From Oscillospiraceae bacterium (lineage in GTDB: Bacteria; Bacillota; Clostridia; Oscillospirales; Oscillospiraceae), in contig JAFQGT010000016.1 in NCBI GenBank assembly GCA_017415425.1, positions 62,001 to 126,000 on the forward strand: a DNA stretch of 64,000 bases, given 5' to 3'. A model generated the notes under the pieces. That model had not been told where the DNA came from. It did not search any database and saw only the letters and a list, made by a program, of their open reading frames with translations. Both the position numbers and the translations under genes were made by a program. This document shows positions 40,892 to 50,107 of the stretch, one piece after another (position 1 is the first letter of the stretch; each line of letters begins with the position of its first letter).

Positions 40892-42112
40892 TTATTTCAA
40901 GCTGACCCGACCGCCGGGATGCTTCAAAACCAAACCCTTTACGGTAAGCACAGTCAGCACTGACAGCACCCGCCCCGACGGCAATTGCGCCCGGGCAATG
41001 ATATCTGCCGGCTCCTGTGGATGGCGGGTCAGCAGCGCCAAAATGGCCTGCTCTTCCTCATTTAGGGCAGTTTGCTTGTTATTTAACACACTATAAGTGG
41101 AAATTCTTTCGTTGTCAATGGGTATTTTTTCGTCTTTTTCCGGATTCTTTTGCATTTTTCCCGGCAATTCTGTGTTCTCAGCCACTTTCCAACCGGATGC
41201 TTGTTCCGGTGCAACAGAATCCTTTTGCGGCATTTTCACCACCCCGGGGTAGCAGGATTCATACTCCTTCAGCACATCCCAGCCGGAGAAAACTGCCATA
41301 GCCCCCTCCTGCAGCAGCTGGTTGCTTCCGGCGCAGCTGGCGGTATTGATGTTGCCGGGAACTGTAAATACATCTCTTCCCTGTTCCAGCGCCAAATTGG
41401 CAGTGATGAGCGCTCCGGACTTTTCCGGTGCTTCCGCCACCAAAATACCGTTGCAGATGCCGCTGATAATTCGATTGCGGTGAGGAAAATGCCAATGCAG
41501 TGGTTTTGTGCCCGGCGGATATTCCGAAAGCAGGCAGCCGTCCTCTACCACTCTGGCAAACAGACGCCGGTTGCTTGAAGGGTACACCACATCCACGCCG
41601 CATCCCAGCACACCCACGCAAGGCTTTCTCGCGTCCAACGCACCCTGCATTGCAGCAGTATCCACGCCAAACGCGCCACCGGATACGATCATACCGCCTC
41701 CTGCGGCGATCTGGCTGCCCATTTGATGGGCTACCTGCAGACCATAGCCGGAGGCTTTCCTGGTGCCTACGATTCCAATAAAGGGGCATTCATCCCAATC
41801 CGGCAGGATACCATTATAATATAGTACCAGCGGCGCGTCTGTGGTATTCCTTAACCGATTAGGATACGCTGCATCCATCAGTGTAAAAACACCGATTCCC
41901 TTCCGGCGGCACTGGATCAAGATTTGCTCTGCTTCCACAAGATCCTTCTGCTGCAGACTCTTTGCCTGCTTATCCGTCAAATTGCGTTCTGTTAAAGCCT
42001 CTGCAGACGCATAATAGATGTTTTCCGGGTCACGAAAACGTTCCAGCAGGCGGTGTTTCTGCAATACAGACAAATCTGCAAGCTGAGAAAACCAAATCCA
42101 GTACAGTAACAT
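40892..42112 (-). CDS. dprA: DNA-processing protein DprA
   Basis: 406 residues. Loads RecA on incoming single-stranded DNA in transformation. A Rossmann-like core contains GIVGTRKASGYG (about 114), SGGAFGVDTAAMQGAL and GCGVDVVYPSSN. An N-terminal SAM-like region precedes it and a C-terminal winged helix (about 345-406) follows. ATG 42112 has an AAGG at suitable distance; a GTG two codons upstream is also possible. Confidence 0.92.
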   Translation of the reverse strand: MLLYWIWFSQLADLSVLQKHRLLERFRDPENIYYASAEALTERNLTDKQAKSLQQKDLVEAEQILIQCRRKGIGVFTLMDAAYPNRLRNTTDAPLVLYYNGILPDWDECPFIGIVGTRKASGYGLQVAHQMGSQIAAGGGMIVSGGAFGVDTAAMQGALDARKPCVGVLGCGVDVVYPSSNRRLFARVVEDGCLLSEYPPGTKPLHWHFPHRNRIISGICNGILVAEAPEKSGALITANLALEQGRDVFTVPGNINTASCAGSNQLLQEGAMAVFSGWDVLKEYESCYPGVVKMPQKDSVAPEQASGWKVAENTELPGKMQKNPEKDEKIPIDNERISTYSVLNNKQTALNEEEQAILALLTRHPQEPADIIARAQLPSGRVLSVLTVLTVKGLVLKHPGGRVSLK

Positions 42113-42133
42113 TTTCACACCCTTCTTTCTCTA

Positions 42134-42877
42134 TCATTTCATCTGCCACATAACAATGGTAGCCGCCACCGCAGCATTTAACGATTCACATCTGGGGTTC
42201 ATCGGAATAATCAATTCCTCCTGAGCACTGTCCAGGATTTCTTTACGGACACCCTGCCCCTCGCTGCCAATGACCACTGCCATCGTGCTCAGCTTTACTT
42301 CCCGCAGATCCTTGGCCCGGTCTGACAGAGCGGTCACTGCCACAGAGATCCCCGCCTCATCACAGGCGGTTTTCAACTGCTGCCAGGTGCTTTGCACCAC
42401 CGGAGTACGGAACACCGCACCCATACTGGAGCGAACCACCTTGTGGCTATAGGGGTCTGCGCAGCCCTCCAGCAGAACCACCGGAATCTCCAAAGCGTCG
42501 GCTGTCCGCAGGATCGTTCCCAGATTGCCCGGATCCTGAATGCCATCCAGCAGCAGCATACCCGGTCTGGGAACAAATTCCTTCTGGGGACAAAACCGGC
42601 ACAGGAACAGCGCTCCCTGGGGGGTCTGCATAGGAGAGATGGATTCCATCACATCCTTCGGCACAACCACAGTACGTACGCCCTCTGGAATTTGGGCAGT
42701 AATATCCTCGGACAAGATCACCGTATCCAGACCTGGCCACCATTTGACTGCTTCTTCCAACAACTTTGTGCCGTCGGCTACAAACAATCCGGCGCTCTCC
42801 CGTTCTTTCCGGGAGACCAGCAGTTTTCGCACCTGCTGCAGCAGGGGGTTTTTTCGACTTGTAATATACTCTGTCAT
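42134..42877 (-). CDS. TrmH/SpoU family RNA methyltransferase
   Basis: 247 residues. 2'-O-ribose methyltransferase of the knotted SPOUT fold with an N-terminal substrate-binding domain. Motifs: LLDGIQDPGNLGTILRTADA (motif 1), VIGSEGQGVRKE (motif 2), IPMNPRCESLNAAVAATIVM (motif 3, reversed context). RlmB-like; target RNA not certain. Its ATG overlaps the ktrA stop by 4 bases. Confidence 0.92.
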   Translation of the reverse strand: MTEYITSRKNPLLQQVRKLLVSRKERESAGLFVADGTKLLEEAVKWWPGLDTVILSEDITAQIPEGVRTVVVPKDVMESISPMQTPQGALFLCRFCPQKEFVPRPGMLLLDGIQDPGNLGTILRTADALEIPVVLLEGCADPYSHKVVRSSMGAVFRTPVVQSTWQQLKTACDEAGISVAVTALSDRAKDLREVKLSTMAVVIGSEGQGVRKEILDSAQEELIIPMNPRCESLNAAVAATIVMWQMK

Positions 42878-43521
42878 AGCTTCTGCACGGCGCTCAAGGC
42901 GTCCATACCTCCCAATACCACCATCACATCCCCGGGACAGATCACATACTCTGCCGCAGGAGATACATTGATGCTGCGTTCCTGTTTCACTGCAATAATG
43001 TTGACACCCAGCTTTGCCCGAACATTGAGTTCTTTCAGAGATTTTCCCTGCCAGACAGCCGGGGCCGGCACTTCAATGATTCCATACTCCTGAGCCAGTT
43101 CGATATAATCCAGCACATTGGGGCTGACCAGACTTCTGGCAAGCCGGGTAGCCTGTTCCTGTTCCGGAATCACTACCTTGTCGGCGCCCAGTTTCATCAG
43201 CACCTGCCGGTGAGTCTCATCAAAAGCCTTGCAGACCACATAAGGAACACCCAGCTCCTTCAAATTCATCGTCGCCAGCACAGAATCGGCCAGACTGTCA
43301 CCGATGGCTACCACCGCACAGTCAAAATCCGCTACACCCAGCGCCTTCAACACATCCTTATCCCGGGCATCACCTACCACAGCCTGGGTCACTTCATTAC
43401 TGATGTGCTGAACCAGCTCCTGCCGGTTATCCACCACCAGCACATCACAACCCAACTGATACAGCCGCCGGGCGATCTGGCTGCCAAATCGGCCAAGGCC
43501 GATGATCACATACGATTTCAT
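42874..43521 (-). CDS. ktrA: Potassium uptake regulator (RCK/TrkA-N), KtrA type
   Basis: 215 residues: an N-terminal RCK nucleotide-binding domain (VIIGLGRFGSQIARRLYQLG, then DARDKDVLKALG) and a TrkA-C domain (about 135-215). A cytosolic ring that gates the KtrB channel in response to nucleotides. Lies 12 bp downstream of ktrB. Confidence 0.93.
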   Translation of the reverse strand: MKSYVIIGLGRFGSQIARRLYQLGCDVLVVDNRQELVQHISNEVTQAVVGDARDKDVLKALGVADFDCAVVAIGDSLADSVLATMNLKELGVPYVVCKAFDETHRQVLMKLGADKVVIPEQEQATRLARSLVSPNVLDYIELAQEYGIIEVPAPAVWQGKSLKELNVRAKLGVNIIAVKQERSINVSPAAEYVICPGDVMVVLGGMDALSAVQKL

Positions 43522-43533
43522 ATTGTACCCTCC

Positions 43534-44919
43534 TTATCCGATCAGCAAGTTGGTGTCGGCGTAGCGGAACCGATCCTGCGCTTGATTTCCCATCAGGAAT
43601 CCAAGGCTGATGGTCAGCACACCTACCCGTCCGAAATACATAAATAAGATAATCAAAAGCTGGGCAGGTACGCCCATCACCGGAGTCGCACCGGCGGTCA
43701 GCCCCACCGTTGCCAACGCCGAAACCGCCTCATAAAGACCGTCGGTGAAGCTCACCGGCACTGGGGATGTTGCGGTAATAAAGAATCCGCCGAAAAAGGC
43801 AAGTGTCACCATAATGAAGAAGATCGTCATCGCGTTGATGGCTTTTGCCTCCGGAATGGTGCGACAGAATACGTGAACACTGCTTCTGCCCCGGGCCTTG
43901 GCTACCATAAACAGTACCAGCACCACAAAAGTCACGGTCTTCATACCGCCAGCTGTAGAGCCGGAGGATCCGCCGATGAGCATTACCACCATTGAGATGG
44001 CTTTCCCGCTGTCGGACAGCCCTGCCTGATCCAACGAAGCGAATCCGGCAGTCCGCAGGGTCACAGTCTGAAACAGGGCATTGAGGATCTTTTGCCACAC
44101 CGGCATAGGGCCGAGGGTTTGGGAATTATTCCACTCCAGCAGCAGGAACATTCCCGTTCCCAATACGATAACGGATGCTGTGGCGATCAGCACCAGCTTG
44201 GTATACACACTGAATTTTCGGAAGGAACGAACTCTTGCCAGCTCCTCCCACACGAAAAAGCCCAGACCGCCCACGGTGATCAGCACCATCAGTGTGATCA
44301 GCACCACAGGATCATTCTGAAAGGGGATCAGGCTCTGTCCCGGAGACAGCTTACCGAAAATATCAAAGCCTGCATTACAGAATCCAGACACCGCGTGGAA
44401 CACGCCCCAGACCAGGGACTGCCGGAAGCCATATTCCGGCCAAAACCGCAGTAGCAGCACCAGCGCACCGGCAAGCTGTACGGTCAGGCTGCCCAGAATC
44501 ACCGTCTTCTGCAAATGCACCACGCCCTGCATATCGTTCAGGCTCATCGCCTGGGCCATAATCATCCGCTGGCGCAGACCCACCTTTTTCCGCAGCAAAA
44601 ATACCACCATTGCCGCCGCGGACATAAAGCCCAAACCGCCCACCTCGATCAGCAGCAAGATCACCGTCTGACCGAAGCCGCTCCATTGGGTCCAGGTATC
44701 AAACAGCACAAGACCCGTCACGCAGGTGGCGGAGGTGGCGGTAAACAGCGCAGGAAGAAATCCGCAGGATTCCCCACTACGGGATGCCGCAGGAAGAAGC
44801 AATAATCCAGTTCCAACCAGAATGATCGCTGCAAAGGTCAGTGCAATGATCTGGGTAGCGTCCAAATTCAGCTTGCGGCTCTTTTTCCACAGCTTCAGTG
44901 TCCATTTTCCTCCTGTCAC
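43534..44919 (-). CDS. ktrB: Potassium transporter subunit KtrB/TrkH
   Basis: 461 residues, about ten helices in four M1-P-M2 repeats. Selectivity-filter loops include TATSATCVTGL (about 57) and GGSSGSTAGGMKTVTF. GTG 44919 follows GGGGAGA; an ATG at 44952 lies at the predicted transcription start and has no ribosome site. First gene of the long minus-strand run ktrB-ktrA-spoU-dprA-topA-trmFO-plsX-rnc. Confidence 0.92.
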   Translation of the reverse strand: MTGGKWTLKLWKKSRKLNLDATQIIALTFAAIILVGTGLLLLPAASRSGESCGFLPALFTATSATCVTGLVLFDTWTQWSGFGQTVILLLIEVGGLGFMSAAAMVVFLLRKKVGLRQRMIMAQAMSLNDMQGVVHLQKTVILGSLTVQLAGALVLLLRFWPEYGFRQSLVWGVFHAVSGFCNAGFDIFGKLSPGQSLIPFQNDPVVLITLMVLITVGGLGFFVWEELARVRSFRKFSVYTKLVLIATASVIVLGTGMFLLLEWNNSQTLGPMPVWQKILNALFQTVTLRTAGFASLDQAGLSDSGKAISMVVMLIGGSSGSTAGGMKTVTFVVLVLFMVAKARGRSSVHVFCRTIPEAKAINAMTIFFIMVTLAFFGGFFITATSPVPVSFTDGLYEAVSALATVGLTAGATPVMGVPAQLLIILFMYFGRVGVLTISLGFLMGNQAQDRFRYADTNLLIG

Positions 44920-44954
44920 GGTGTTCTCCCCTTTCTGTATACTTTCACACATAT

Positions 44955-44984
44955 ATTATATAACAGGTATATAGTGCTTTGCAA
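44955..44984 (-). promoter_or_regulatory. Promoter of ktrB operon
   Basis: Minus strand TTGCAA (44984-44979), 18 bases, TATAAT (44960-44955). Confidence 0.7.
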
Positions 44985-45020
44985 GCAGGGTTTTTATGAA
45001 TACCCATTTTCTGTATGTAA

Positions 45021-45050
45021 AAAGAGCGGTTCTGCAGAACCGCTCTTTTC
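45021..45050. terminator. Terminator of chrA pair
   Basis: Perfect 28-bp palindrome AAAGAGCGGTTC-TGCA-GAACCGCTCTTT, immediately after the second chrA stop; usable in both directions. Confidence 0.92.
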
Positions 45051-45626
45051 TTACGACCAGATTCCCAAATAACCGGCAATGATACCCGCCAACGCGGACA
45101 GGCACACGATCACAATGGGATGCACCTTTTTCAGCGCCAGCACCAGCATCACCGCGAACAGGCCCAACGACACATAAAACGCCGCTCCGGAAAGCACGCC
45201 TAAGCTCAATCCCGCAGGAAAGAACACCGTCATCGCCACATTCAGCACCGCCCCGGCGATCATACCCACCACCGCAGGCTTCAGACCGGTCATACAGCCT
45301 TTGACCACTGAGGAATCCCGGAACTTTTCATAGCACTTTGCAACGATCAAAATAATGATAAAGCTGGGCAGCACCACACCCATCGTACTGCAGAACGCCC
45401 CAAACAGGCCGCCCATTTCCGTGCCCACATAAGTAGCCATATTCACCGCAAAGGGGCCGGGGGTAGACTCGCTGACCGCCACAAAATCCACGATGGCCTG
45501 CTCAGAGATTTTATCTCCCCACCGGGCAGCCACCTCCGACTGGATCATCGGCAGCATCGCGTAACCGCCGCCAAAGGTGAAGGCGCCGATCATAAAAAAG
45601 GTGCAAAACAGTTCCAGATAGATCAC
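45051..45626 (-). CDS. chrA: Chromate transporter, ChrA half (second)
   Basis: 191 residues, about six helices, one CHR domain (FTFGGGYAMLPMIQSEV; SESTPGPFAVNMATYVG). In Firmicutes two half-size CHR proteins encoded together form the equivalent of long ChrA; substrate may be chromate, sulfate-like anions or unknown. GTG 45626 follows AAGGAGG; a longer frame to 45761 lacks a signal. Overlaps the first chrA by 4 bases. Confidence 0.9.
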   Translation of the reverse strand: MIYLELFCTFFMIGAFTFGGGYAMLPMIQSEVAARWGDKISEQAIVDFVAVSESTPGPFAVNMATYVGTEMGGLFGAFCSTMGVVLPSFIIILIVAKCYEKFRDSSVVKGCMTGLKPAVVGMIAGAVLNVAMTVFFPAGLSLGVLSGAAFYVSLGLFAVMLVLALKKVHPIVIVCLSALAGIIAGYLGIWS

Positions 45627-46177
45627 GCCTGTGTCCTCCTTGCCATATATTTCGCTGTGATCAGACCGAACACGGCGCAGCCGATCAGCACCGGGAACAC
45701 ACTCACATCCAAAATGGCTGTCAGCAGGAACGCTCCTGCCATAATGATATAGGAAACCCAATTTTTGGGGTTTTTCTTAAACATATTCCACAGCGCCTTG
45801 CAAAGCAGCGCCAGTACACCAGCACGAATGCCGTAGAAGGCATACCGGACAGCTTTCAACGATTGGAACTGCCGCAGCACAAAGGAGATGGCATATATCA
45901 GGATAAAAGAAGGCAGCACCACACCTAACGTAGCGCACACAGAACCCCATACACCGCAGGTGCGGTATCCCACAAAGGTCGCCGCATTGATAGCGATGGG
46001 GCCGGGAGTGGACTCGGCGATGGCCACGATCTCCAGAATATCCTCGTCACTGATCCAGTGGTGGGTCTCCACCGTTTCCTTTTGGATCAGCGGGATCATA
46101 GCGTAGCCGCCACCGAAGGTAAACGCGCCGATCTTAAAGAACGTGATAAATACCTTCCATAGTTCACGAAATTTCAT
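45623..46177 (-). CDS. chrA: Chromate transporter, ChrA half (first)
   Basis: 184 residues, about six helices, CHR domain with FTFGGGYAMIPLIQKE and AESTPGPIAINAATFVG, paired with the gene downstream. ATG 46177 follows AAAGGAGA. Confidence 0.9.
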   Translation of the reverse strand: MKFRELWKVFITFFKIGAFTFGGGYAMIPLIQKETVETHHWISDEDILEIVAIAESTPGPIAINAATFVGYRTCGVWGSVCATLGVVLPSFILIYAISFVLRQFQSLKAVRYAFYGIRAGVLALLCKALWNMFKKNPKNWVSYIIMAGAFLLTAILDVSVFPVLIGCAVFGLITAKYMARRTQA

Positions 46178-46259
46178 ATGTCCGTATCTCCTTTCCAAAA
46201 CGATATATACTTAAGATACTCCAATGCAGTGATTTTTGCAACTGTTTTGGCTGTATCAT

Positions 46260-46288
46260 TTGACTCCAAGCCAAAATCGTGATACCAT
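46260..46288 (+). promoter_or_regulatory. Promoter for tcdA
   Basis: TTGACT (46260-46265), 17 bases, TACCAT (46283-46288). Confidence 0.6.
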
Positions 46289-46316
46289 AAATCCAGAAAA
46301 ATGAAGGAGGGGTCTT

Positions 46317-47042
46317 ATGAATCCCTATTCCCGCACCCAATTTGTGCTGGGGGAAGCCGCTATGCAGAAGTTATGGGATGCCCGTGTGGCCGTATTTGGT
46401 CTGGGGGGCGTGGGTGGTTATGTGGTGGAAGCGCTGGCTCGCAGCGGCATTGGCACGCTGGATCTGATCGACCACGACACCATCAGTCCCACCAACATCA
46501 ATCGACAGATCCTGGCCACTCAGCAGACCATCGGCCGGGACAAGGCAACCGTTGCCGCTGAGAGAGTGGCAGCCATCAATCCCGATATCCGGGTCAACGC
46601 CTGGAAGACCTTCTACCTGCCGGAGACCGCAGATAGCTTTGATTTCACCCAATACGACTATGTGGTGGATGCCATTGACACCGTCACCGGCAAGCTGACT
46701 CTGGTGGAGGCTGCCAAAGCCGCGGGAACCCCCATTATCAGCTCTATGGGCACTGGCAACAAACTGGACGCTACCGCCTTCCAGGTAGCGGACATCTCCG
46801 AAACCTCCGTGTGTCCCCTGGCCCGGATTATCCGCAAGGAGTGCCGCAAGCGGGGCATTGACCGGCTGAAGGTGGTCTACTCCACCGAAGACCCCATTGA
46901 CACTACCCTGCCTCCCGACGATCCTGCCTGGGCAGAGTTGCCTGAGGGGCGCAACGCCTTGCCCGGCTCTGTGTGCTTTGTACCGGCTGTGGCCGGTATG
47001 ATCATCGCAGGTGAAGTGATCAAGGATATTGTAAAAGAATAA
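46317..47042 (+). CDS. tcdA: tRNA threonylcarbamoyladenosine dehydratase
   Basis: 241 residues of the ThiF/E1-like family. Cyclises t6A37 to ct6A in tRNA using ATP. ATP-binding GLGGVGGYVVEALARSGIG (about 29-47), DHDTISPTNINRQ, and the partially preserved CPLARIIRKECRKRGI block. The long length and lack of a ubiquitin-like partner favour TcdA over ThiF. AAGGAGG precedes the ATG. Confidence 0.9.
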   Translation: MNPYSRTQFVLGEAAMQKLWDARVAVFGLGGVGGYVVEALARSGIGTLDLIDHDTISPTNINRQILATQQTIGRDKATVAAERVAAINPDIRVNAWKTFYLPETADSFDFTQYDYVVDAIDTVTGKLTLVEAAKAAGTPIISSMGTGNKLDATAFQVADISETSVCPLARIIRKECRKRGIDRLKVVYSTEDPIDTTLPPDDPAWAELPEGRNALPGSVCFVPAVAGMIIAGEVIKDIVKE

Positions 47043-47045
47043 GCA

Positions 47046-47070
47046 AGACCCTCCATCCGGAGGGTCTTTT
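47046..47070 (+). terminator. Terminator of tcdA
   Basis: AGACCCTCC-ATCC-GGAGGGTCT followed by TTT, directly after the stop codon. Confidence 0.92.
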
Positions 47071-47076
47071 CCTGTC

Positions 47077-47105
47077 TTGCCACAGGAAAACAACTGTGTT
47101 ATACT
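47077..47105 (+). promoter_or_regulatory. Promoter for DUF5058 operon
   Basis: TTGCCA (47077-47082), 17 bases, TATACT (47100-47105). Confidence 0.65.
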
Positions 47106-47135
47106 GTTTTTTGACAATATTTGGGAGGTGTTTCC

Positions 47136-47966
47136 GTGGAATTTTATGTAAACCACCCTGTTCTGTTCATTCTGGCAGGGTTGCTGGTAGCTGTGGTATT
47201 GGCTCAGTCTGTCTTCTTTCTGCTGAAAGCCGTACGCCGCAGCAAGGAGCTGGGTATGGATCAGACCAAGATCAAAAAAACCATCAAAACCGCTGCTATC
47301 TTTACCATCGCTCCGGCGGTAGCCATCGTCATCAGTGTAATGACTTTGAGCAAAAAACTGGGACTTCCCCTACCCTGGCTGCGGCTGAGCGTTGTAGGCT
47401 CTATGAGCTATGAAACCATCGCTGCCAATAACGCCTTGAGCGTGATGGGTCAGAGTCTGGGTTCCGATGTGCCAATCACCGCCCAGCAATATGTCAATGT
47501 GCTGCTGGTGATGACCATCAGCATTATGGCAGGCATTTGGCTCGTCCCCGCCATCGGCAGAAAACTGCAAACCGGTATGCAGAATATGGGTAAACGGGAT
47601 GCCAAATGGGCAGACCTGTTCAGCAATTCCCTGTTTATCGGTATGATTTCCGCATTTTTGGGCTATGTTTTCTGTGATGTTTCCCGCCTGTGGACCGCTG
47701 ACGAAAACGGTCAGGTGATTGTGAACGTCAGCCAGTTTCTGGAGGACGGCTCTAAGGTTACCGTACCTGTTGCCTATACATCCACCTCCGGTCTGGTGCC
47801 GGTATGCACGATGGTAGTCTCTGCGGTAGCGATGCTACTGTGCGGTCTGCTGATGCGCAAGCCGAAGCTGAAATGGCTCAGCGAATACGCCCTGCCTATC
47901 AGTCTAATCATCGGAATGGCCGCGGCCATCCCTTTGACCGCGCTTCTGGGAATGGAGGTATCGTAA
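47136..47966 (+). CDS. DUF5058 family membrane protein
   Basis: 276 residues, six to seven hydrophobic helices. GSMSYETIAANNALSVMG and the ISAFLGYVFCDV block fit DUF5058, a family of unknown function that occurs with a second small membrane protein and peptidases. GTG 47136 follows GGGAGG. It is followed at 1 bp by the TGA-interrupted membrane gene and then an M20 peptidase, suggesting a two-subunit carrier for a peptide or amino-acid product. Confidence 0.78.
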   Translation: MEFYVNHPVLFILAGLLVAVVLAQSVFFLLKAVRRSKELGMDQTKIKKTIKTAAIFTIAPAVAIVISVMTLSKKLGLPLPWLRLSVVGSMSYETIAANNALSVMGQSLGSDVPITAQQYVNVLLVMTISIMAGIWLVPAIGRKLQTGMQNMGKRDAKWADLFSNSLFIGMISAFLGYVFCDVSRLWTADENGQVIVNVSQFLEDGSKVTVPVAYTSTSGLVPVCTMVVSAVAMLLCGLLMRKPKLKWLSEYALPISLIIGMAAAIPLTALLGMEVS

Positions 47967-47967
47967 T

Positions 47968-48633
47968 ATGAAAAAGCCTATGACCTATTTAGATTCTGTC
48001 CACCGGGACGGTACCATCTGGAACTTAAGTGTGATGGTTTTGCTGTTTTTGTTCCCAGTTGCTGTAGCAATGCTCTTTGGGGTTACTCCCGATTGGAACG
48101 CGCTTTTGCTGGGTCTGATTGCCACCGCTCCGATGTACTGGACAGTGGGTGTGATCGAAACCGTTACCTATGTGCCGATGCTGGGCGCAGGCGGTTCTTA
48201 TTTAAGCTTCGTCACCGGTAACCTGACCAATCTGAAGATGCCCTGAGCCATCAACGCTCTGGAGCAGAACGAAGTCAGTGCCAACAGCGAGGAGGGCGAA
48301 GTGATCTCCACCATTGCCATTGCCACCTCCAGCATCGTCACCACCTTGATCATTGTGGCAGGCGTGCTTATGATCGTTCCTCTGACACCTCTGCTGGGCG
48401 CACCGGTGCTGCAGCCTGCCTTCCAGCAGATCCTGCCGGCGCTGTTTGGCGGTTTGGGTGTGGCCTTCGTATCTAAAAACTGGAAGATCGCCGTAGCCCC
48501 TGTGATCCTGATGCTGGTTCTGTTTATCTTTGTTCCTGCCCTCAACTCCGGCACGGTGGGTCTTATGGTGCCTGTCAGCGCCCTGTTTACCATCGTGGTC
48601 GCTCGGATCCTGTACAGGAAGGGAGTACTGTAA
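47968..48633 (+). pseudogene. DUF5058-partner membrane protein with in-frame TGA at codon 93
   Basis: A 222-codon frame, five to six membrane helices, interrupted once by TGA at 48244-48246 within TNLKMP-[TGA]-AINALEQ. The frame continues intact for 129 codons on the other side, with normal composition and a normal stop 1 bp before the next gene. The region just after the TGA (SEEGEVISTIAIATSSIVTT) reads as functional membrane-protein sequence. Either a nonsense mutation, a sequence error, or recoding as selenocysteine; TGA is one base from both Cys codons. I see only a very small GCTC-TG-GAGC hairpin downstream, weak support for a SECIS. Called a pseudogene provisionally. Confidence 0.55.
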
Positions 48634-48634
48634 T

Positions 48635-50068
48635 ATGATCGGCTGGATTCTTCTGGGTATCCTCCTCTTGTTTTTGGCAGTTTTGGTGATTCGCGCATTG
48701 CGGTTCACTCCCAAACCCCAGCGGCAGACCGAAGACAGTCAGATTGTTTTTGATCAAGATGCCGCTGTGGCCGCTCTGCAGAAACTGGTGCAGTGTAAAA
48801 CCATTTCCTACAATGACCACACCCAAGAGGACGATGCGGAATTCCAAAAGCTCACCCGCCTGCTGCCGGAACTGTATCCCGATGTATTTCGTGTTTGCTC
48901 TTTTCTGCAGCTGCCCGACCGGGGTCTGCTGCTGCGCTGGAAAGGTAAATCTTCAGAAAAACCCTCTGTGATGATGTCCCACTACGATGTAGTGCCTGTC
49001 CAGGAGGAGATGTGGGAAAAGCCCCCCTTTGCGGGTATTATCGAAGACGGTTTCCTGTGGGGTCGGGGCACGCTGGACACCAAGGTAACCTTAAACGCCG
49101 CACTGTTTAGCGCCAACCAGCTGATCGCCGAAGGATTTGTCCCGGAAAACGATGTGTATTTTGCTTTCTCCGGCGGTGAAGAGGTCAACGGCAAGGGCGC
49201 CGTCCACATTGTCAATTACTTCAAAAAGCAGGGCATCGCCCCTGAACTGGTACTGGATGAAGGCGGCGCTGTGGTGGAGAATGTATTCCCCGGTGTTAGC
49301 GTTCCCGGCGGTATGATCGGCATTGCAGAAAAGGGTATGATGAATGTGCTCTACACCGTCCGCTCCGGCGGCGGCCACGCCTCTGCACCTCCCCCGAAGA
49401 CCCCTATTACCACGCTTGCCTCCGTTTGCCGCAAGGTGATTGACCACCCCTTCAAAATGGATTTGAATTTCCCGGTGCGGCAGATGTATGATACACTGGG
49501 TCGGCATTCCACCTTCCTCTACAGGCTGATCTTTGCAAACCTGTGGTGCTTCAAACCGGTTCTGGATTTGATCTGCAGAATGAACGGCAAGGAAATGAAT
49601 GCCCTGGTCCGTACCACCACCGCCTTTACCCAGGCTGAAGGAAGCAGCGCGCGGAATGTAATTCCCGCCCAGGCACATCTTGTTTCCAATATGCGCTTGA
49701 GTCCCGCCACCACGGTGGAAGGCGCGGAGGCTTTTCTAAAGAAAGTGGTAAACGATCCTCAGGTGGAACTGACTGTGCTGGAAAGCTGCCCGCCCAGTCC
49801 CATCTCCGAAACCGATTGCGACAGCTACTATAAAGTAGCAGACGCAGTGGCAGCAACTTGGAAAGGCTGCATTGTGACCCCCTATATAATGGTACAATGC
49901 TCCGATTCCCGCCACTACCGGGACATTTCCCGGCACGTGTACCGATTCTCCGCTATGGATTTGACCGCCGAGGAGCGCAAGACCATCCACGGTAACAACG
50001 AACGCATCCGGCTGGAGGTAATCGCAAAATCTGTAGAATTTTATCTTCGTATCCTGGGCAAATGTTAA
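48635..50068 (+). CDS. M20 family metallopeptidase, membrane-anchored
   Basis: 477 residues. One N-terminal helix (3-24), then an M20 dizinc peptidase: MMSHYDVVPV (His and Asp), GRGTLDTKV (bridging Asp), FSGGEEVNG (catalytic and metal Glu), and the C-terminal SDSRHY with the last His ligand. The dimerisation lid lies at about 215-330. Similar to carboxypeptidase PM20D1/CPS1-like enzymes. Overlaps the operon's transcript 1 bp after the previous stop. Confidence 0.9.
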   Translation: MIGWILLGILLLFLAVLVIRALRFTPKPQRQTEDSQIVFDQDAAVAALQKLVQCKTISYNDHTQEDDAEFQKLTRLLPELYPDVFRVCSFLQLPDRGLLLRWKGKSSEKPSVMMSHYDVVPVQEEMWEKPPFAGIIEDGFLWGRGTLDTKVTLNAALFSANQLIAEGFVPENDVYFAFSGGEEVNGKGAVHIVNYFKKQGIAPELVLDEGGAVVENVFPGVSVPGGMIGIAEKGMMNVLYTVRSGGGHASAPPPKTPITTLASVCRKVIDHPFKMDLNFPVRQMYDTLGRHSTFLYRLIFANLWCFKPVLDLICRMNGKEMNALVRTTTAFTQAEGSSARNVIPAQAHLVSNMRLSPATTVEGAEAFLKKVVNDPQVELTVLESCPPSPISETDCDSYYKVADAVAATWKGCIVTPYIMVQCSDSRHYRDISRHVYRFSAMDLTAEERKTIHGNNERIRLEVIAKSVEFYLRILGKC

Positions 50069-50071
50069 TAC

Positions 50072-50107
50072 AAAACGGGAGTGTTCTTTCGAACACTCCC
50101 GTTTTTT
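50072..50107. terminator. Terminator between convergent M20 and DHHW genes
   Basis: 15-bp stem AAAACGGGAGTGTTC / GAACACTCCCGTTTT, 4-base loop, T7. Confidence 0.95.
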
